From NCBI GenBank assembly GCA_963556195.1, contig OY744531.1:107448620-107512619 (forward strand): a DNA stretch of 64,000 nt, written 5' to 3'. A program made the translations under genes and the position numbers. Source of the stretch: Sepiola atlantica. Its lineage: Eukaryota > Mollusca > Cephalopoda > Sepiida > Sepiolidae. Positions 52,550 through 63,790 of the stretch are shown piece after piece. The notes under the pieces are model-generated. The model ran no database searches. It saw only the letters and a list, made by a program, of their open reading frames with translations, and was not told the origin of the DNA. Position 1 is the stretch's first letter. The number at the start of each line of letters is the position of its first letter.

Positions 52550-54020
52550 GTACTGAGCGCCAATCAAATGGCGTCAAGATATGCAAAATCTTCTCAACCT
52601 TCAAATCCTTTATCTCTAATGAGCAGTATTTGGATCGGTGAGAAATCAAGAAGTTGTCAATCACCTCAGCAAAAGCAATCTACTTAGTAACAAGCAATCG
52701 GGATTTTGTACTGCAAGATCAACTTCTGAAGTGATGACTGTAATTTAACGTAGGTTCAGTTAATCTCTCGATCAGAGATTTGGCATAAAAGATTACTTCA
52801 CAAACTTACTAGTTATGTGTTGTGACCCTGTTTAGGGGCCGAAATGAAGACACGGAACACACGGTTAGGTGAACAATATATATTGAAGAAAAGATATGTA
52901 CAGAGAACAAGAGTCCTGACTGGAGTTGATTCCGATTACTACGAGAAGCCTAAATGTTTCCAGTCTTTTATTAGTAATGGACGAGTCCACTGTTCGTCAT
53001 ATAGGTACGGCACCATAACACATTGGAAGCTATGCAAAATTTTCTTAACCATCAAATGAGCAAAAATATTAAGGATCTTTTCTGCTTTTCATTAATGATC
53101 TTCCAAATCTGAGATCATTTGTCGACATCTATGCAGACGACACAACTGTCTATGGCTGCATTTCAAAGAGCATTGGTGATCAAAATATTGCTGATTCTCT
53201 CTCTTCTGATCTGGGGTATGTGGTGCAATTGGGGAAAAAGTGTCTGGTTACTTTAAAGACCCCTTAAACAAAGCTCCTCTCCTTTCACCACCATAGCTCA
53301 GATCCTTGTTTTGCTCCAGTTAAAATGAAGAGCTCCTCCTCCTCCTCCTCTTCCTCCTCCACCTCCTCCTCCTCCTCCTCCTCCTCTTCCACCTCCTCTT
53401 CCTCCTCCTCCTCCTCCTCCTCCTCGAAGAAGAAGCCCCATTGTTTTGACAAGCTCCTAGAACTGACTTTCATTCCAGACATACAATGGAACGTTTCTAT
53501 CCAATCTGTTGCTAAGGTCTGCTAGAAAAATGCTTGGATCATTCCACCGCTCCAGAAAGTATTTGACTCTTGATGCAATCCTCTACCTATAGAAGAGTCA
53601 GATACGACATCCTAAGATGAGATACTGCGGGCACATCAGAAGAGGTGCCATACAGATCACTCTTTCTTCCTTGACTGAGTTCAAAATCGACTTCACAATC
53701 TCTTCTCTTCCTTAAAGCCCCTTTCTCACAGAAGAGACATTAGTCTTTCTCTACTCTATCATTATTTCCATGGAAAGTGCTTGAACGAGCTTCAATCTCC
53801 GGTTCATTCTTGTAAAACTCTCACAGCAAGAACTTATTATTCTACCTCCACCGCAAAGAACTTCCCTTTTTTTTCCTCCGTGTGCCGAACAAAGAATTTC
53901 CATGAACAGAGTTTTTTTCCAAGAACTTCTCATCTGTGGAACACGTTGCCACAAGATTACTTCCCTGAGGGCTACATAATTCGTAGGATTCACTATTTTC
54001 TTGATGGCTCATAAGTACTC
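52550..54020 (+). mobile_element. Degenerate second LINE (RT domain)
   Basis: Pieces in several frames: INHLSKSNLLSNKQSGF..ARSTSE (about 52660), IWHKRLLHKLTSY (about 52775), LLFINDLPNLRSFVDIYADDTTVYGC (split by frameshift, about 53085-53160), then a C-terminal part to about 54010. YADDTT is intact but stops and frameshifts abound. A (TCC)n tract (53330-53425) lies inside. Confidence 0.75.
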
Positions 54021-54254
54021 GAGTTTTTGTTATGCATAAAAATTGTGTAAGCCTTCGACTTCTTCCTTGTACGACAAACAGTTTGTAAGTAGTCCCAGCT
54101 TATTTATTGGCCGATTTTCGTTCGCAGCATATAAGGCGTCAATAAATTTCCAATAGCTAATTGCAAGTCTTTCCAATGCTTTCCCGTCGTGTTTGGTCCA
54201 GGTCAACTGTCGAGGACACATAAAATGTTCCATTTAGTGTTTTTTTTGTTTTTT

Positions 54255-54800
54255 TAACATATTTCACCCCAAACAAGGCAGGCCGCCACTGTAGACGTAA
54301 AGGGCTACTGAAAATTAGGGTGTAGGTTTTGGGAGCAGTGTAGCGAGATGTCTGTTTACATTAGTTTTAAACCTCTGCATGTCGGTACAGTCGAGGAAAC
54401 GGAGCAGGGAGGGAATTCCAGAGGCCGGCAGCACGAGGAAAGAAGCTATTGGAGTAGAATGCATTTCAGCATCTGGGGACCTCCACAGTGAATGGATGGG
54501 ATTTAGCTGATTGCCTCGGATATGATCGCGCCCATTTTGCTCACATGACTAGAGTAAAGCGTGGTGTCGTCAGCAAATAAATCAATCTCAGACTCTAGGT
54601 CGTTTATGAAAATCAGGAACAATAAAGGTCCAAGCATAGATCCCTGGGGTACACCAGCAGTTATGTCATGTTGCTTAGATGAACGGCCATTTTGTTTTAT
54701 TTAGGAAGGATCTAATTATATTAAATATTTGCCCGGTAATACCATATGAGCGAATTTTTAGGAGAAGCCCTTTATGCCATACCTTATCAAAGGCCTTAAA
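54255..54800 (-). mobile_element. LINE copy E, 3' fragment
   Basis: From the 3' tail (caccccaaacaaggcaggcc) back through the same coding region as copy D, with an internal deletion near 54515, to about 54800 on the - strand. Confidence 0.85.
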
Positions 54801-54960
54801 TTGTCGGAAATGATGAACTTGAAGGTCAAGGCTTTAGAATCTTTATTTCGCTAATTCACAATGATAGTGAGGCTAGCATTTATGTTGATAGAAATAGTGG
54901 GAGAGGTAGTGTATTTGTATACAACAACCGTTTTAGTTGGAAGATACCATTTTTTAATTC

Positions 54961-55003
54961 TCACAACGTTTCGGATGATGTAACCTCCGACCTTCTTTAG
55001 GCG
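54961..55003 (-). other. Hammerhead-like motif, decayed (family 2)
   Basis: On the - strand: CCTAAAGA-aGGTCGGAGGTTACA-tcatc-CGAAACGTT. Relative of 12565-12612; here CTGA has become CTAA and no good stem II remains. Confidence 0.3.
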
Positions 55004-55070
55004 TGTCTTGTCAAACTCGGGAATTTTTATGTCGGGTTGCGAGAATAACATTCAAGATGAGAACAGTCGT

Positions 55071-56154
55071 CCGAATAATCCAAAAATAATCCAAAAATAA
55101 TCCAATAATACAAATTATCAAAAATTGCAAAACAACATTTTTAATTTTAATTTTAATCTTAATTTTTAAATTAAAATTTTTTTTTTTTTAATTTTTTTTT
55201 TAATTTAAATTTTTTTTGAACTGTTCAAATTAATACAAATTATCAAAAATTGCAAAACAACATTTTTTTCATGTGTTTTATTTTATTTTTTTAAATTTGA
55301 GCCATCAATAATCACGACAAATGTGGTTTTAATTCTTTTTGTATTTTTTAGGATTTCCAAATTTCAGGTGATTCTATATGAAGTGAGGCAGGTAATTAAC
55401 ATTGCAACAAAAAAATTTCCATAAAATATTTTTTTTATAAGAAGATACAAAATAAAGAAGTTGAAAAAGTTTGTTTTAAAAATATTTTATTTCTGAATAA
55501 TAAAGCTGAGATGTGAGTGAAACAAAAGAGAACTGATTCCGAGTATATTTTGTAAATCGATTTTAATAATAAAAAAAAGCTCCAAAATAAATATCTTGTC
55601 TCTCTTCATTATTATTTCCGTTTTTTGTTTTTTTTTATTTTAATTTTTTTTTAAATTTTAATTTTTTTTTAAATTTTAATTTTTAATTTTCACTTTAATT
55701 TTTAAATTAAAATTGTTTTTTTTTACTTTTAATTTTTTGTAAATTTAAATTTATTTTTGAACTGTTCAAAATTCCAGATATTGTGATAAGTATGAGAAGA
55801 GTTATTCAAAGAAGAATTCCTTCAGCTAATGATGAAACTGTTTCAAATCGCAGACACAATAAACAATCCACAATTACATACGAAAAGGTCAGGGTTACTT
55901 TTTACAGTGGGTTTTTGTAAATCAACCATTTTTTATGTTTTCGAGATTTTGTGCTTACGATATTTTATTTGAATCCAAATTAAATAAAAAAAAGTCAAGT
56001 TTTGTATTTTTGTAATAAAAAAAATAAAAAAATATAGTTTGTATTAAAAACGGTTTTTATTTAATCAGAAATTTGCGTTAGAAGAAGAGAAATAGCAAAT
56101 GTGTTTATTTCAAGAAAAGATTTGCTATTAATTTGTTTTGATTGGATAATCGTC
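55071..56154. other. Intergenic AT-rich sequence with duplicated T/A block and possible exons
   Basis: A ttttaattttaa-rich block ending ttttgaactgttcaaa occurs at 55140-55230 and 55630-55770. Two short exon-like pieces follow such blocks: 55352-55391 (tttttag / GTAATT) and 55777-55888 (attccag / GTCAGG). They do not join in phase with each other or with ACOX1. Confidence 0.25.
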
Positions 56155-56167
56155 TCTAACGGTGCCC

Positions 56168-56310
56168 GGAAAACTCGTCACAGGAAAATTGGGCAACGGA
56201 AAATTGGGCAACGGAAAATTGGTCAACAGAAAAATTCGTCACCGGAAAATTTGTCACTTTTAGCCAAGTAGGAAAATTCGTCACTTTTGCGCCAGTAGGA
56301 AAATTCGGCA
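56168..56310. repeat. Short GGAAAATTGG-type repeats
   Basis: ggaaaattgggcaac and ggaaaattcgtcac variants, about eight copies. Confidence 0.85.
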
Positions 56311-56429
56311 ATTATCAAATAAATATCGATTGAAAATAGATTTTAGAACCGATTTTACAGGAGATATACTTGTAAATACAGGGCTACCCCCCTCCCCAGT
56401 GGAGAACATTTTTTTATATTATTTTTTGG

Positions 56430-57062
56430 TAAATAAAATAAAATTGAAAGGTTTGTACTTTCATTAAAACGTGTGAATTTCGTTTAATTTTTATTCAAAT
56501 CAAAAATGTGTCCGAAATTCTCCATCAACTAATTAACGATTAAATAAAATAAAATTAAAAGGTTTGTACTTTTATTAAAACGTGTTAATTTCGTTTAATT
56601 TTTATTCAAATCAAAAATGTGTCCGAAATTCTCCATCAACTAATTAACGATTAAATAAAATAAAATTAAAAGGTTTGTACTTTTATTAAAACGTGTTAAT
56701 TTCGTTTAATTTTTAATTCAAATCAAAAATGTGTCCCAAATTCTCCATCAACTAATTAACGATTAAATAAAATTAAATTAAAAGATTTGTACTTTTATTA
56801 AAACGTGTGAATTTCGTTTAATTTTTATTCAAATCAAAAATGTGTCCCAAATTCTCCATCAACTTATTAACGATTAAATAAAATTAAATTAAAAGATTTG
56901 TACTTTTATTAAAACGTGTGAATTTCGTTTAATTTTTATTCAAATCAAAAATGTGTCCAAAATTCTCCTAATTAACGATTAAATAAACTAAAATTTAAAA
57001 GGTTTGTACTTTCATTAAACGTGTGAATTTCGTTTAATTTTTATTCAAATCAAAAATGTGGC
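56430..57062. repeat. 111-bp tandem repeat, ~5.6 copies
   Basis: ggtttgtacttttattaaaa recurs at about 56450, 56561, 56672, 56784, 56895 and 57001; copies differ by a few bases. Confidence 0.95.
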
Positions 57063-57580
57063 TTTCAGTTATTCAATTTGCATTCAATTGTAATCAAAGA
57101 ATCTCCCATTAAAAAATATGTATGCTGCATTGTTTGTTTTCAAATAAACCAGAAAAAAAAAACAATCAAAAACTTGTGTAAGAGCGAAAGTGACCATTTC
57201 TTTAGTATCTCATTTATGGATCGCTTTTTGTATTTGGGATCCTTTTAAGTCAATAAAAAAAATAAGAAATCAATTTTTTCTAATGAATAATTGTGGAAAA
57301 AATATTGCATTTTAAAAGGCGTATATTACGTTCAAATGGAATGTTACAAGTGAATAGATGTTATAAAAATTGACTTAAAATAATTTTAGACTTAGGGAAA
57401 CTAATATGACTTTTTCAGGTTTTTAATATGAAATTGTTTAAGCTAAGTTACACTAGTTACTCGAGATATTTTTTTTATTTCTCATAATTCGTAATACATT
57501 AAAATTTCTGAATATTTGATTATTTACAACGTAATCTTCTAGATTAACACAAATGTATCAAATCGTTGTCAAGATTAATA
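57063..57580. other. Intergenic AT-rich sequence
   Basis: Nothing recognised. Confidence 0.5.
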
Positions 57581-57702
57581 TATTCAATTAATTAATATAT
57601 TCAATTAATTAATATATTCAATTAATTAATATATTCAATTAATTAATATATTCAATTAATTAATATATTCAATTAATTAATATATTCAATTAATTAATAT
57701 AT
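57581..57702. repeat. 17-bp tandem repeat, 7 copies
   Basis: ttaattaatatattcaa. Confidence 0.97.
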
Positions 57703-57846
57703 CTGAGCAATTCCTACCATTTGTCATTCAAGTGTTTTGAATCATTTAGAAACAAACCAGTTTAGATGTGACCTGAGACTAGAAATAATATTCTGAATTA
57801 TACATTTTAAATTATTAAAAATAAATATTTTTCAACTTTATAAAAA

Positions 57847-57932
57847 TTCATCAGATGAACTGAATAAAACGAAATGCTGCGTTTTCACACAGCATTTCTT
57901 TTCATTCAGTTCATCTGATGAATTTGTGACAT
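57847..57932. repeat. Long hairpin, ~34-bp arms
   Basis: ttcatcagatgaactgaata and aaatgctg are mirrored by cagcattt and cattcagttcatctgatgaa. Confidence 0.9.
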
Positions 57933-58580
57933 TTCATGCTGCATTTCATAGCATTCTTTAGCTGCAATTTTTTCCCCTTATGAAAAGGTCAAATTCCTTT
58001 CACCATTTCAAATGATGTTGCTTATTTAAAACTAATACTCTTATATGTATTTTTGTTTAATTCACAGCACTTAAATAATGTTTTTCTTTTTGTAAAATAA
58101 CAGCCATGCTATTATTTGATAGGCAACAAAACAATTCGAAAGAAAAGATCGTGATAGCATTTCACGTGTTTACTGGCCAAATCTTTCTGTATGAAATAAT
58201 TATTTGTGAATACAAGTTATAACTTCGTTTGATCAAAAAGTTTAGAATCAACACATACTGGCATTTTGTCCTCATCAAACTTGGATTTAGAACTCTTTTT
58301 AAATAATTTTTTTAAATAAACATTATGACGGATAATTTGCCTGAAAAAGACTAAAAAGTCAAATGAAATGTTGGAATAAAAGTCGGTGAGGATGAAGATA
58401 AGCTTCCAAATAATTTCTGCAACAGTTGTAAGAATTCATCGCATGATTTCCAACAATTTTCTCTGAATTAAGCAAAAGTATTTCATTTTCATAAGCGTTA
58501 TTTGTTTTTACTTTTTATTTGTTCCACCCAAGATGAAAAAATTATGTAAGAAATTACCGGCATTCTAAAATAGAAGTAAC
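57933..58580. other. Intergenic AT-rich sequence with one inverted minisatellite unit
   Basis: 58108-58132 (gctattatttgataggcaac, aaaac) is the exact reverse complement of a monomer of the 28-bp array that starts about 550 bp downstream. Confidence 0.8.
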
Positions 58581-58589
58581 TTTATCACA

Positions 58590-60110
58590 ATGTTTGGTTA
58601 TTATTTGATAAGTGATAAAGGTTAGTTATTATTTGATAGCTAACAATGCTAGGTTATTATTTGATATAAAAAATAACCAAGCTTTGTTGCCTATCAATAA
58701 TAACCAGGCTTTGTGTCCTATCAAATAATAACCAGGCTTTGTTGCCTATCAAATAATAGCCAGGCTTTGTCAACTTTCAAATAATAGCAAGGTTTTGTTG
58801 CCTATCAAATAATAGCAAGGCTTTGTTGCCTTTCAAATAATAGCCAGGCTTTGTTGCCTTTCAAATAATAGCCAGGCTTTGTTGCCTTTCAAATAATAGC
58901 AAGGCTTTGTTGCCTATCAAATAATAGCCAGGCTTTGTTGCCTTTCAAATAATAGCCAGGCTTTGTTGCCTATCAAATAATAGCCAGGTTTTGTTGCCTA
59001 TCAAATAATAGCCAGGCTTTGTTGCCTATCAAATAATAGCAAGGCTTTGTTGCCTTTCAAATAATAGCAAGGCTTTGTTGCCTATCAAATAATAGCCAGG
59101 TTTTGTTGCCTATCAAATAATAGCCAGGCTTTGTTGCCTATCAAATAATAGCAAGGCTTTGTTGCCTTTCAAATAATAGCAAGGCTTTGTTGCCTATCAA
59201 ATAATAGCCAGGTTTTGTTGCCTATCAAATAATAGCCAGGCTTTGTTGCCTTTCAAATAATAGCAAGGCTTTGTTGCCTATCAAATAATAGCCAGGCTTT
59301 GTTGCCTTTCAAATAATAGCCAGGCTTTGTTGCCTATCAAATAATAGCCAGGTTTTGTTGCCTATCAAATAATAGCCAGGCTTTGTTGCCTATCAAATAA
59401 TAGCAAGGCTTTGTTGCCTTTCAAATAATAGCAAGGCTTTGTTGCCTATCAAATAATAGCCAGGCTTTGTTGCCTTTCAAATAATAGCCAGGCTTTGTTG
59501 CCTATCAAATAATAGCCAGGTTTTGTTGCCTATCAAATAATAGCCAGGTTTTGTTGCCTATCAAATAATAGCAAGGCTTTGTTGCCTTTCAAATAATAGC
59601 AAGGCTTTGTTGCCTATCAAATAATAGCCAGGCTTTGTTGCCTTTCAAATAATAGCAAGGCTTTGTTGCCTATCAAATAATAGCCAGGTTTTGTTGCCTA
59701 TCAAATAATAGCCAGGCTTTGTTGCCTTTCAAATAATAGCAAGGTTTTGTTGCCTATCAAATAATAGCCAGGCTTTGTTGCCTTTCAAATAATAGCCAGG
59801 CTTTGTTGCCTATCAAATAATAGCAAGGCTTTGTTGCCTTTCAAACAATAGCCAGGCTTTGTTACCTTTCAAATAATAGCAAAGCTTTGTTTCCTATCAA
59901 ATAATAGCAAGGCTTTGTTGCCTATCAAATAATTGCCAGGCTTTGTTGCCTTTCAAATAATAGCCAGGCTTTGTTGCCTTTCAAATAATAGCAAGGCTTT
60001 GTTTCCTATCAAATAATAGCCAGGCTTTGTTGCCTTTCAAATAATAGCCAGGCTTTGTTGCCATCAAATAATGTCCAAGTTTTTTTAACCTATCAAATAA
60101 TGGCCAGACT
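58590..60110. repeat. 28-bp minisatellite, ~50 copies
   Basis: Unit: aataatagccaggctttgtt then gcctatca. Two sites vary together across copies (cca/caa and cta/ctt), giving a readable pattern of monomer types. The first part (58590-58675) contains inverted monomers (ttattatttgata), so the array begins at a strand switch. Confidence 0.97.
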
Positions 60111-60138
60111 TTATATCCTATAAACTTATAGCCAGACT

Positions 60139-60144
60139 TTTATT
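60139..60144 (-). terminator. Possible polyadenylation signal of the K+ channel gene
   Basis: tttatt on the + strand reads AATAAA on the - strand, 75 bp after the terminal-exon stop and just before the 28-bp minisatellite. Such hexamers are common in this AT-rich DNA. Confidence 0.3.
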
Positions 60145-60218
60145 AAGTCACTCAGTGGAATTCGAATTGAACTAAAGATTAAATAAATAAAGTATTAGAT
60201 GTCAAACATTGGAATGGT

Positions 60219-60324
60219 CTAAATTTGGATATTATTTGTGTCAGACGATTTTCCATTGTTGCCGGAACTTTTCTTTCTGGTTCCCACTGGTGCCGCTTGT
60301 CTGTTAGCAGGCTGAATGATGTAA
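60219..60324 (-). CDS. Slo-family K+ channel, terminal exon
   Basis: Acceptor on the - strand is ccttttttttgtag. The exon supplies the last base of the Ile codon, then YIIQPANRQAAPVGTRKKSS..., ending in ...TNNIQI and TAG at 60219. Joined to the upstream exon it gives HGDLIYIIQPAN, aligning with ...DVVYLIRPDP of Slo2/KCNT channels. The short basic/serine tail is typical of the family; the end -IQI could be a class II PDZ ligand, whereas mammalian KCNT ends in ETQL. A 24-bp tandem array sits just upstream of the acceptor. Its 3' neighbour is ACOX1, converging. Confidence 0.62.
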
Positions 60325-60329
60325 CTACA

Positions 60330-60603
60330 AAAAAAAGGAAGATTATTAAAAGTTAAAACATAAAGATTATTAAAAGTTAAAACATAAAAATTATTAAAAG
60401 TTAAAACATAAAGATTATTGAAAGTTAAAACATAAAGATTATTAAAGGTTAAAACATAAAGATTATTAAAAGTTAAAACATAAAAATTATTAAAAGTTAA
60501 AACATAAAAATTATTAAAAGTTAAAACATAAAAATTATTAAAAGTTAAAACATAAAGATTATTAAAATTATAAACATAAACATTATTAAAAGTTAAAACA
60601 TAA
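60330..60603. repeat. 24-bp tandem array (attattaaaagttaaaacat)
   Basis: About 11 copies lying immediately upstream of the terminal K+ channel exon on the - strand; the unit is T-rich there and abuts the acceptor. Confidence 0.96.
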
Positions 60604-60889
60604 AAAGACCAATGTTTCAAAACGGCTATTATGTGTTTGCAATGCATCTCAAAGACAAATAAATCGAATGAAATAATTCTCTGTAAATAGAAGTTATAAT
60701 TTCGTTTCATCAAAATGTTTCTTTACATACACGTTTAATATATAAACATTTTTTTTTTATCTCTGCCAATCTATTCTAATAATAGGCAGTGTGTATATCT
60801 TTATATTTTGTCTGCAACAGTTCATTGAAATAGACAAAATTATAAATCAAATATCTGCCAGACTTTTTGTTTTTTTTGTTTTTGATTTA

Positions 60890-61230
60890 TGTTCCTCCCA
60901 CGGCGGTAAGATGTGACACAAGGTCGGGAAAGTGGGATTTGAAAGGCCAGCGCCCGAGAAGATGAGCACTCTGGCCTACAAAAAATGCCTGGGCAGCCCT
61001 GTCGGCATTCCCCGGTAGGAGCGCTTCAGGCAGTAAGCGATAAACTTACTCCACCCCAAGGAGGGGAGGCAAAGCCTGGGACGGTGGACCTCCTAGAACT
61101 GCACAGGACAAACCCACAGACCGGCGGAACCAAGACTCTTAGGCCAAGATGATACCGGTCTATAGGAGGCAGTATCCATCGGAACAGATACTACACTTTC
61201 ATCCTTAGCCCAAAGGCCAAGACTTTTTAT
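60890..61230 (-). mobile_element. U2-headed SINE, complete
   Basis: On the - strand: GTCTTGGCCTTTGGGCTAAG, atgaaagtgtagtatctgtt, accggtatcatcttggcc, gcagttctaggaggtccacc, agtttatcgcttactgcctg, gccgacagggctgccc. Ends caccgccgtgggaggaac. Intron of the channel gene. Confidence 0.8.
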
Positions 61231-61235
61231 TCACT

Positions 61236-61730
61236 GCAAAAATCTGTATAAATTTACGTAGATTAATGTAATTTTAAATTCTCGTATGAGAAACATCATT
61301 TTTTTGTTTGTTTGTAATCAAAATTGTTTGAAGCTAAAAAAATAATGTGATAATTCATTTTATCATTTCCGATGCTGAATAAAGATATTAAAACCTTTTA
61401 ACAATAATGTTTTTCATCAATAAATATAAACAAATTTACCAGTAAAGTTTTTACAAATGTCGATTTATACTTTTTCTTCTAGTTCAAACGAAGTTGCCTC
61501 CCTTTGCTTCCTGTCGGGTTAGGGTTGGGTCAAAGTTAGCTCGGGTCCTAATCTGAAGAAGTACCCAAACGACTAACAATTAAAATGATGTAATCAATTA
61601 CCTTTTTTGTCTTGATGAAAATTTCACTAATTGTGCGGCATTCACAAATACCACAAATCAAACGCTGATATTGCTGACAAGCGTCATGAAAATTCAATGG
61701 ATTCCCTTCATACATTCTAATTAATTCAAA
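61236..61730. other. Channel-gene intron, AT-rich
   Basis: Nothing recognised apart from a short gggttagggttggg at 61518. Confidence 0.5.
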
Positions 61731-61799
61731 ATGTCCTTTTTCTTATTTACCTTTCATGATTTGAGTTTTAAAACCTCAAATCATTTTTTCTTGGATAAA

Positions 61800-61935
61800 A
61801 TTTGTATAAAATATGTACGTTTTTATAAAATATGTTCTTTTATAAAATATGTACGTTTTTATAAAATGTGTACGTTTTATAAAATGTACATAAAAGATTA
61901 TATCTCCTTATACCATTTTATGTGAATACATGAAA

Positions 61936-61990
<55 letters not shown>
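61800..61990 (+). repeat. TTTATAAAATATGTACG repeats, TTATATC end and (TA)n
   Basis: Four copies of tttataaaatatgtacg, then agattatatctccttatacc, ttatgtgaatacatgaaata and about 25 ta units. Matches 44463-44542. Confidence 0.85.
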
Positions 61991-61999
<9 letters not shown>

Positions 62000-62000
<1 letters not shown>

Positions 62001-62351
62001 GATTATTTTTATTTACACAGACATGTACAAAATCTGCGACACTGGCATGTCGATGTTATCGATCAACAGTTACTATAAACTGAGATCTCATCAGACAGAG
62101 TTAGAATCCGATCTTAACATTAGATCATATTTGGAAAGATCTAAGGTTAAGATCGGATTCTAACTCTGCCTGATGAGATCTCAGTTTATAATAGCTGTTG
62201 ATCGATAACATCGACATGCCAGTGTCGCAGATTTTGTACATGTCTGTGTAAATAAAAATAATCATATATAAAAGCTCTATTTGATATTGAGCACTTTTTA
62301 TAAACCCGGTTGAAATTCTCTGGATTACTACCCTGTGCATGTTTTACCTGG

Positions 62352-62385
<34 letters not shown>
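62000..62385. mobile_element. Family R, inverted copy joined to a direct copy
   Basis: 62000-62135 is the reverse complement of 62130-62275 (agactgatttt-type; for example gatctcatcagacagagtta versus taactctgcctgatgagatc). The direct copy then runs on to cctggattatatatata at 62350-62385. Counterpart of 43975-44243. Confidence 0.8.
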
Positions 62386-62391
<6 letters not shown>

Positions 62392-62394
62392 GTT

Positions 62395-62518
62395 GACTTA
62401 CAAGTAAAGTACTTTTCCAACGAAGGACTTGGGACTAAAAGTATTTTCGTTTTTGTTTTTTCATATAGTTTTAATGGTTGAAAAACTTCCAAGACTATAT
62501 GTATATATATACACATAT
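62395..62518 (+). mobile_element. Copy of the 38690 Penelope-type repeat
   Basis: aaggacttgggactaaaagt and atatagttttaatggttgaa match 38745-38822; here the sequence ends in (TA)n/(GA)n without a hammerhead core. Confidence 0.6.
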
Positions 62519-62561
62519 GAGAGAGAGAGAGAGAGAGAGAGGGAGAGGTAATGGTACTTAC

Positions 62562-62646
62562 ATGAGGTCTCCATGCTTTAGGCGTCGCTTTGGTGAAGGA
62601 TTTAGGATCACAAATGATCTTATATTTTTATCTTTGCTGTATCGAT
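62562..62646 (-). CDS. Slo-family K+ channel, penultimate exon
   Basis: On the - strand an acceptor (tttttttag) precedes 62646 and donor GTAAGT follows 62562. Entering with one base of a codon, the 85-nt exon reads RYSKDKNIRSFVILNPSP then KRRLKHGDLI. The 'NPSP...L...D(L/V)(I/V)Y' pattern matches the end of the RCK2 domain in Slo2/KCNT channels (NPSP...L.DVVYLIRP) and, less well, BK channels (NPP...DLIFCL). These channels are Na+ or Ca2+ activated K+ channels of the plasma membrane. The exon joins 60219-60324 in phase. Earlier exons must lie beyond the window; none was recognised between 62647 and 64000. Confidence 0.65.
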
Positions 62647-62734
62647 CTAAAAAAATGTACAAGGTTTAAAAAAACATCTTTTAGTTTTTATAATAGCTAT
62701 ATTTTTTACAGGATATACAATTACATCACTTTGA

Positions 62735-62800
62735 AAAGAAATTGATAAACATCCAATAACCATTGGTTATTCGATGTTTTATGTTTATCAATTTCTATTT
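62735..62800. repeat. Hairpin, ~25-bp arms
   Basis: gaaattgataaacat...ccaataacc is mirrored by ggttattcgatg...atgtttatcaatttc. Confidence 0.8.
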
Positions 62801-63384
62801 CATCCTGTGCTAGATTAAAAATTAATTCATATTAATTGATTGATACCATTTTTTCAGAATTTTTTCACTCATTTTCGATTTTCTTTTTTATACAAAAATG
62901 TCGATATTTACATTGAATACGGATGTGGTATAATTTGCTTAATACTAATTAGATTTAGATGGCAACTATTGTTAGTTTAAATGGAATTCAATAGAATTGA
63001 GAAGATGAGTAGAGCAAAAACTTCTAAAATAAAAAATAAGACCATTAATCATTTCAATTTTCAAAAAAAAGAAGCAGAGTTTTATAGAGACTTTGTAAAA
63101 GGAGCTTTGCTTTATAAAGCACTTCCGAAAGACGCAGTGTATTATAGTCCTCCCAAAAAGAACAATCTTCTCCAAAGGATAATGTCTTTATAGGGCCCTC
63201 CCAAAAGAAACAGGTCCTTATATAGCTGTCCCCAAACGAATACTGTTCATTTTGTCAGAGTCAATTACAGCAGATTCTAATCTCCCATTGGGTTGCTTCG
63301 TTTGGAAATGAATGAAATCTCAAAATGATGACAATGGGACTTAATCTAGGTGGCAATAGGACCATAAGATCCAGTACTATAAGA
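62801..63384. other. Channel-gene intron, unassigned
   Basis: A 70-codon frame at 62981-63193 (Lys-rich) shows no family motif and no splice-site logic; not called as a gene. Confidence 0.4.
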
Positions 63385-63790
63385 TCCAGTCCTTGTCCCA
63401 TCGCCGCAATATAGCATCCTTGTGCTTGTTTTACAAATACTTCAATGGATTATGCTCCGATAAATTGGCTACTCTGGTGCCCCCTCGACGTAAATTCACT
63501 AGACCAAGTCGACAATCAACTAAATCCCATTCATTCACTGTGGAGGTCCCCAGATGCCTTCTACTCAAATAGCTTCTTTCCTCGTGCTACTGGCCTCTGG
63601 AACTCCCTCCCTGCCCCCTGTTTCCCGACAGTACTGACATGCAGAAATTTAAAATTAATGTAAACAGACATCTCGCTGCGCAGATCCCAATTTAGGTTAA
63701 CCTTCCCCCCTTTTCTTTCCTTTCAGTAGCCCCTTACGTCTACAGTGGCGGCCTGCCTTGTTTGGGGTGAACTATGTTAAAAAAAAAAAG
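63385..63790 (+). mobile_element. LINE copy F, 3' fragment
   Basis: ccttgtcccatcgccgcaat onward, ending with RHLAAQ-like coding, agccccttacgtctacagtg, gcggcctgccttgtttgggg and poly-A. Confidence 0.85.

Noticed and set aside
53285..53525. Poly-Ser/poly-Glu protein
   Set aside because: (TCC)n tract inside a dead LINE.
58590..60110. CRISPR-like array
   Set aside because: 28-bp units are contiguous with no spacers.
62981..63193. Small Lys-rich protein gene
   Set aside because: No family motif, no splice or promoter signal, and the opposite strand is open too.
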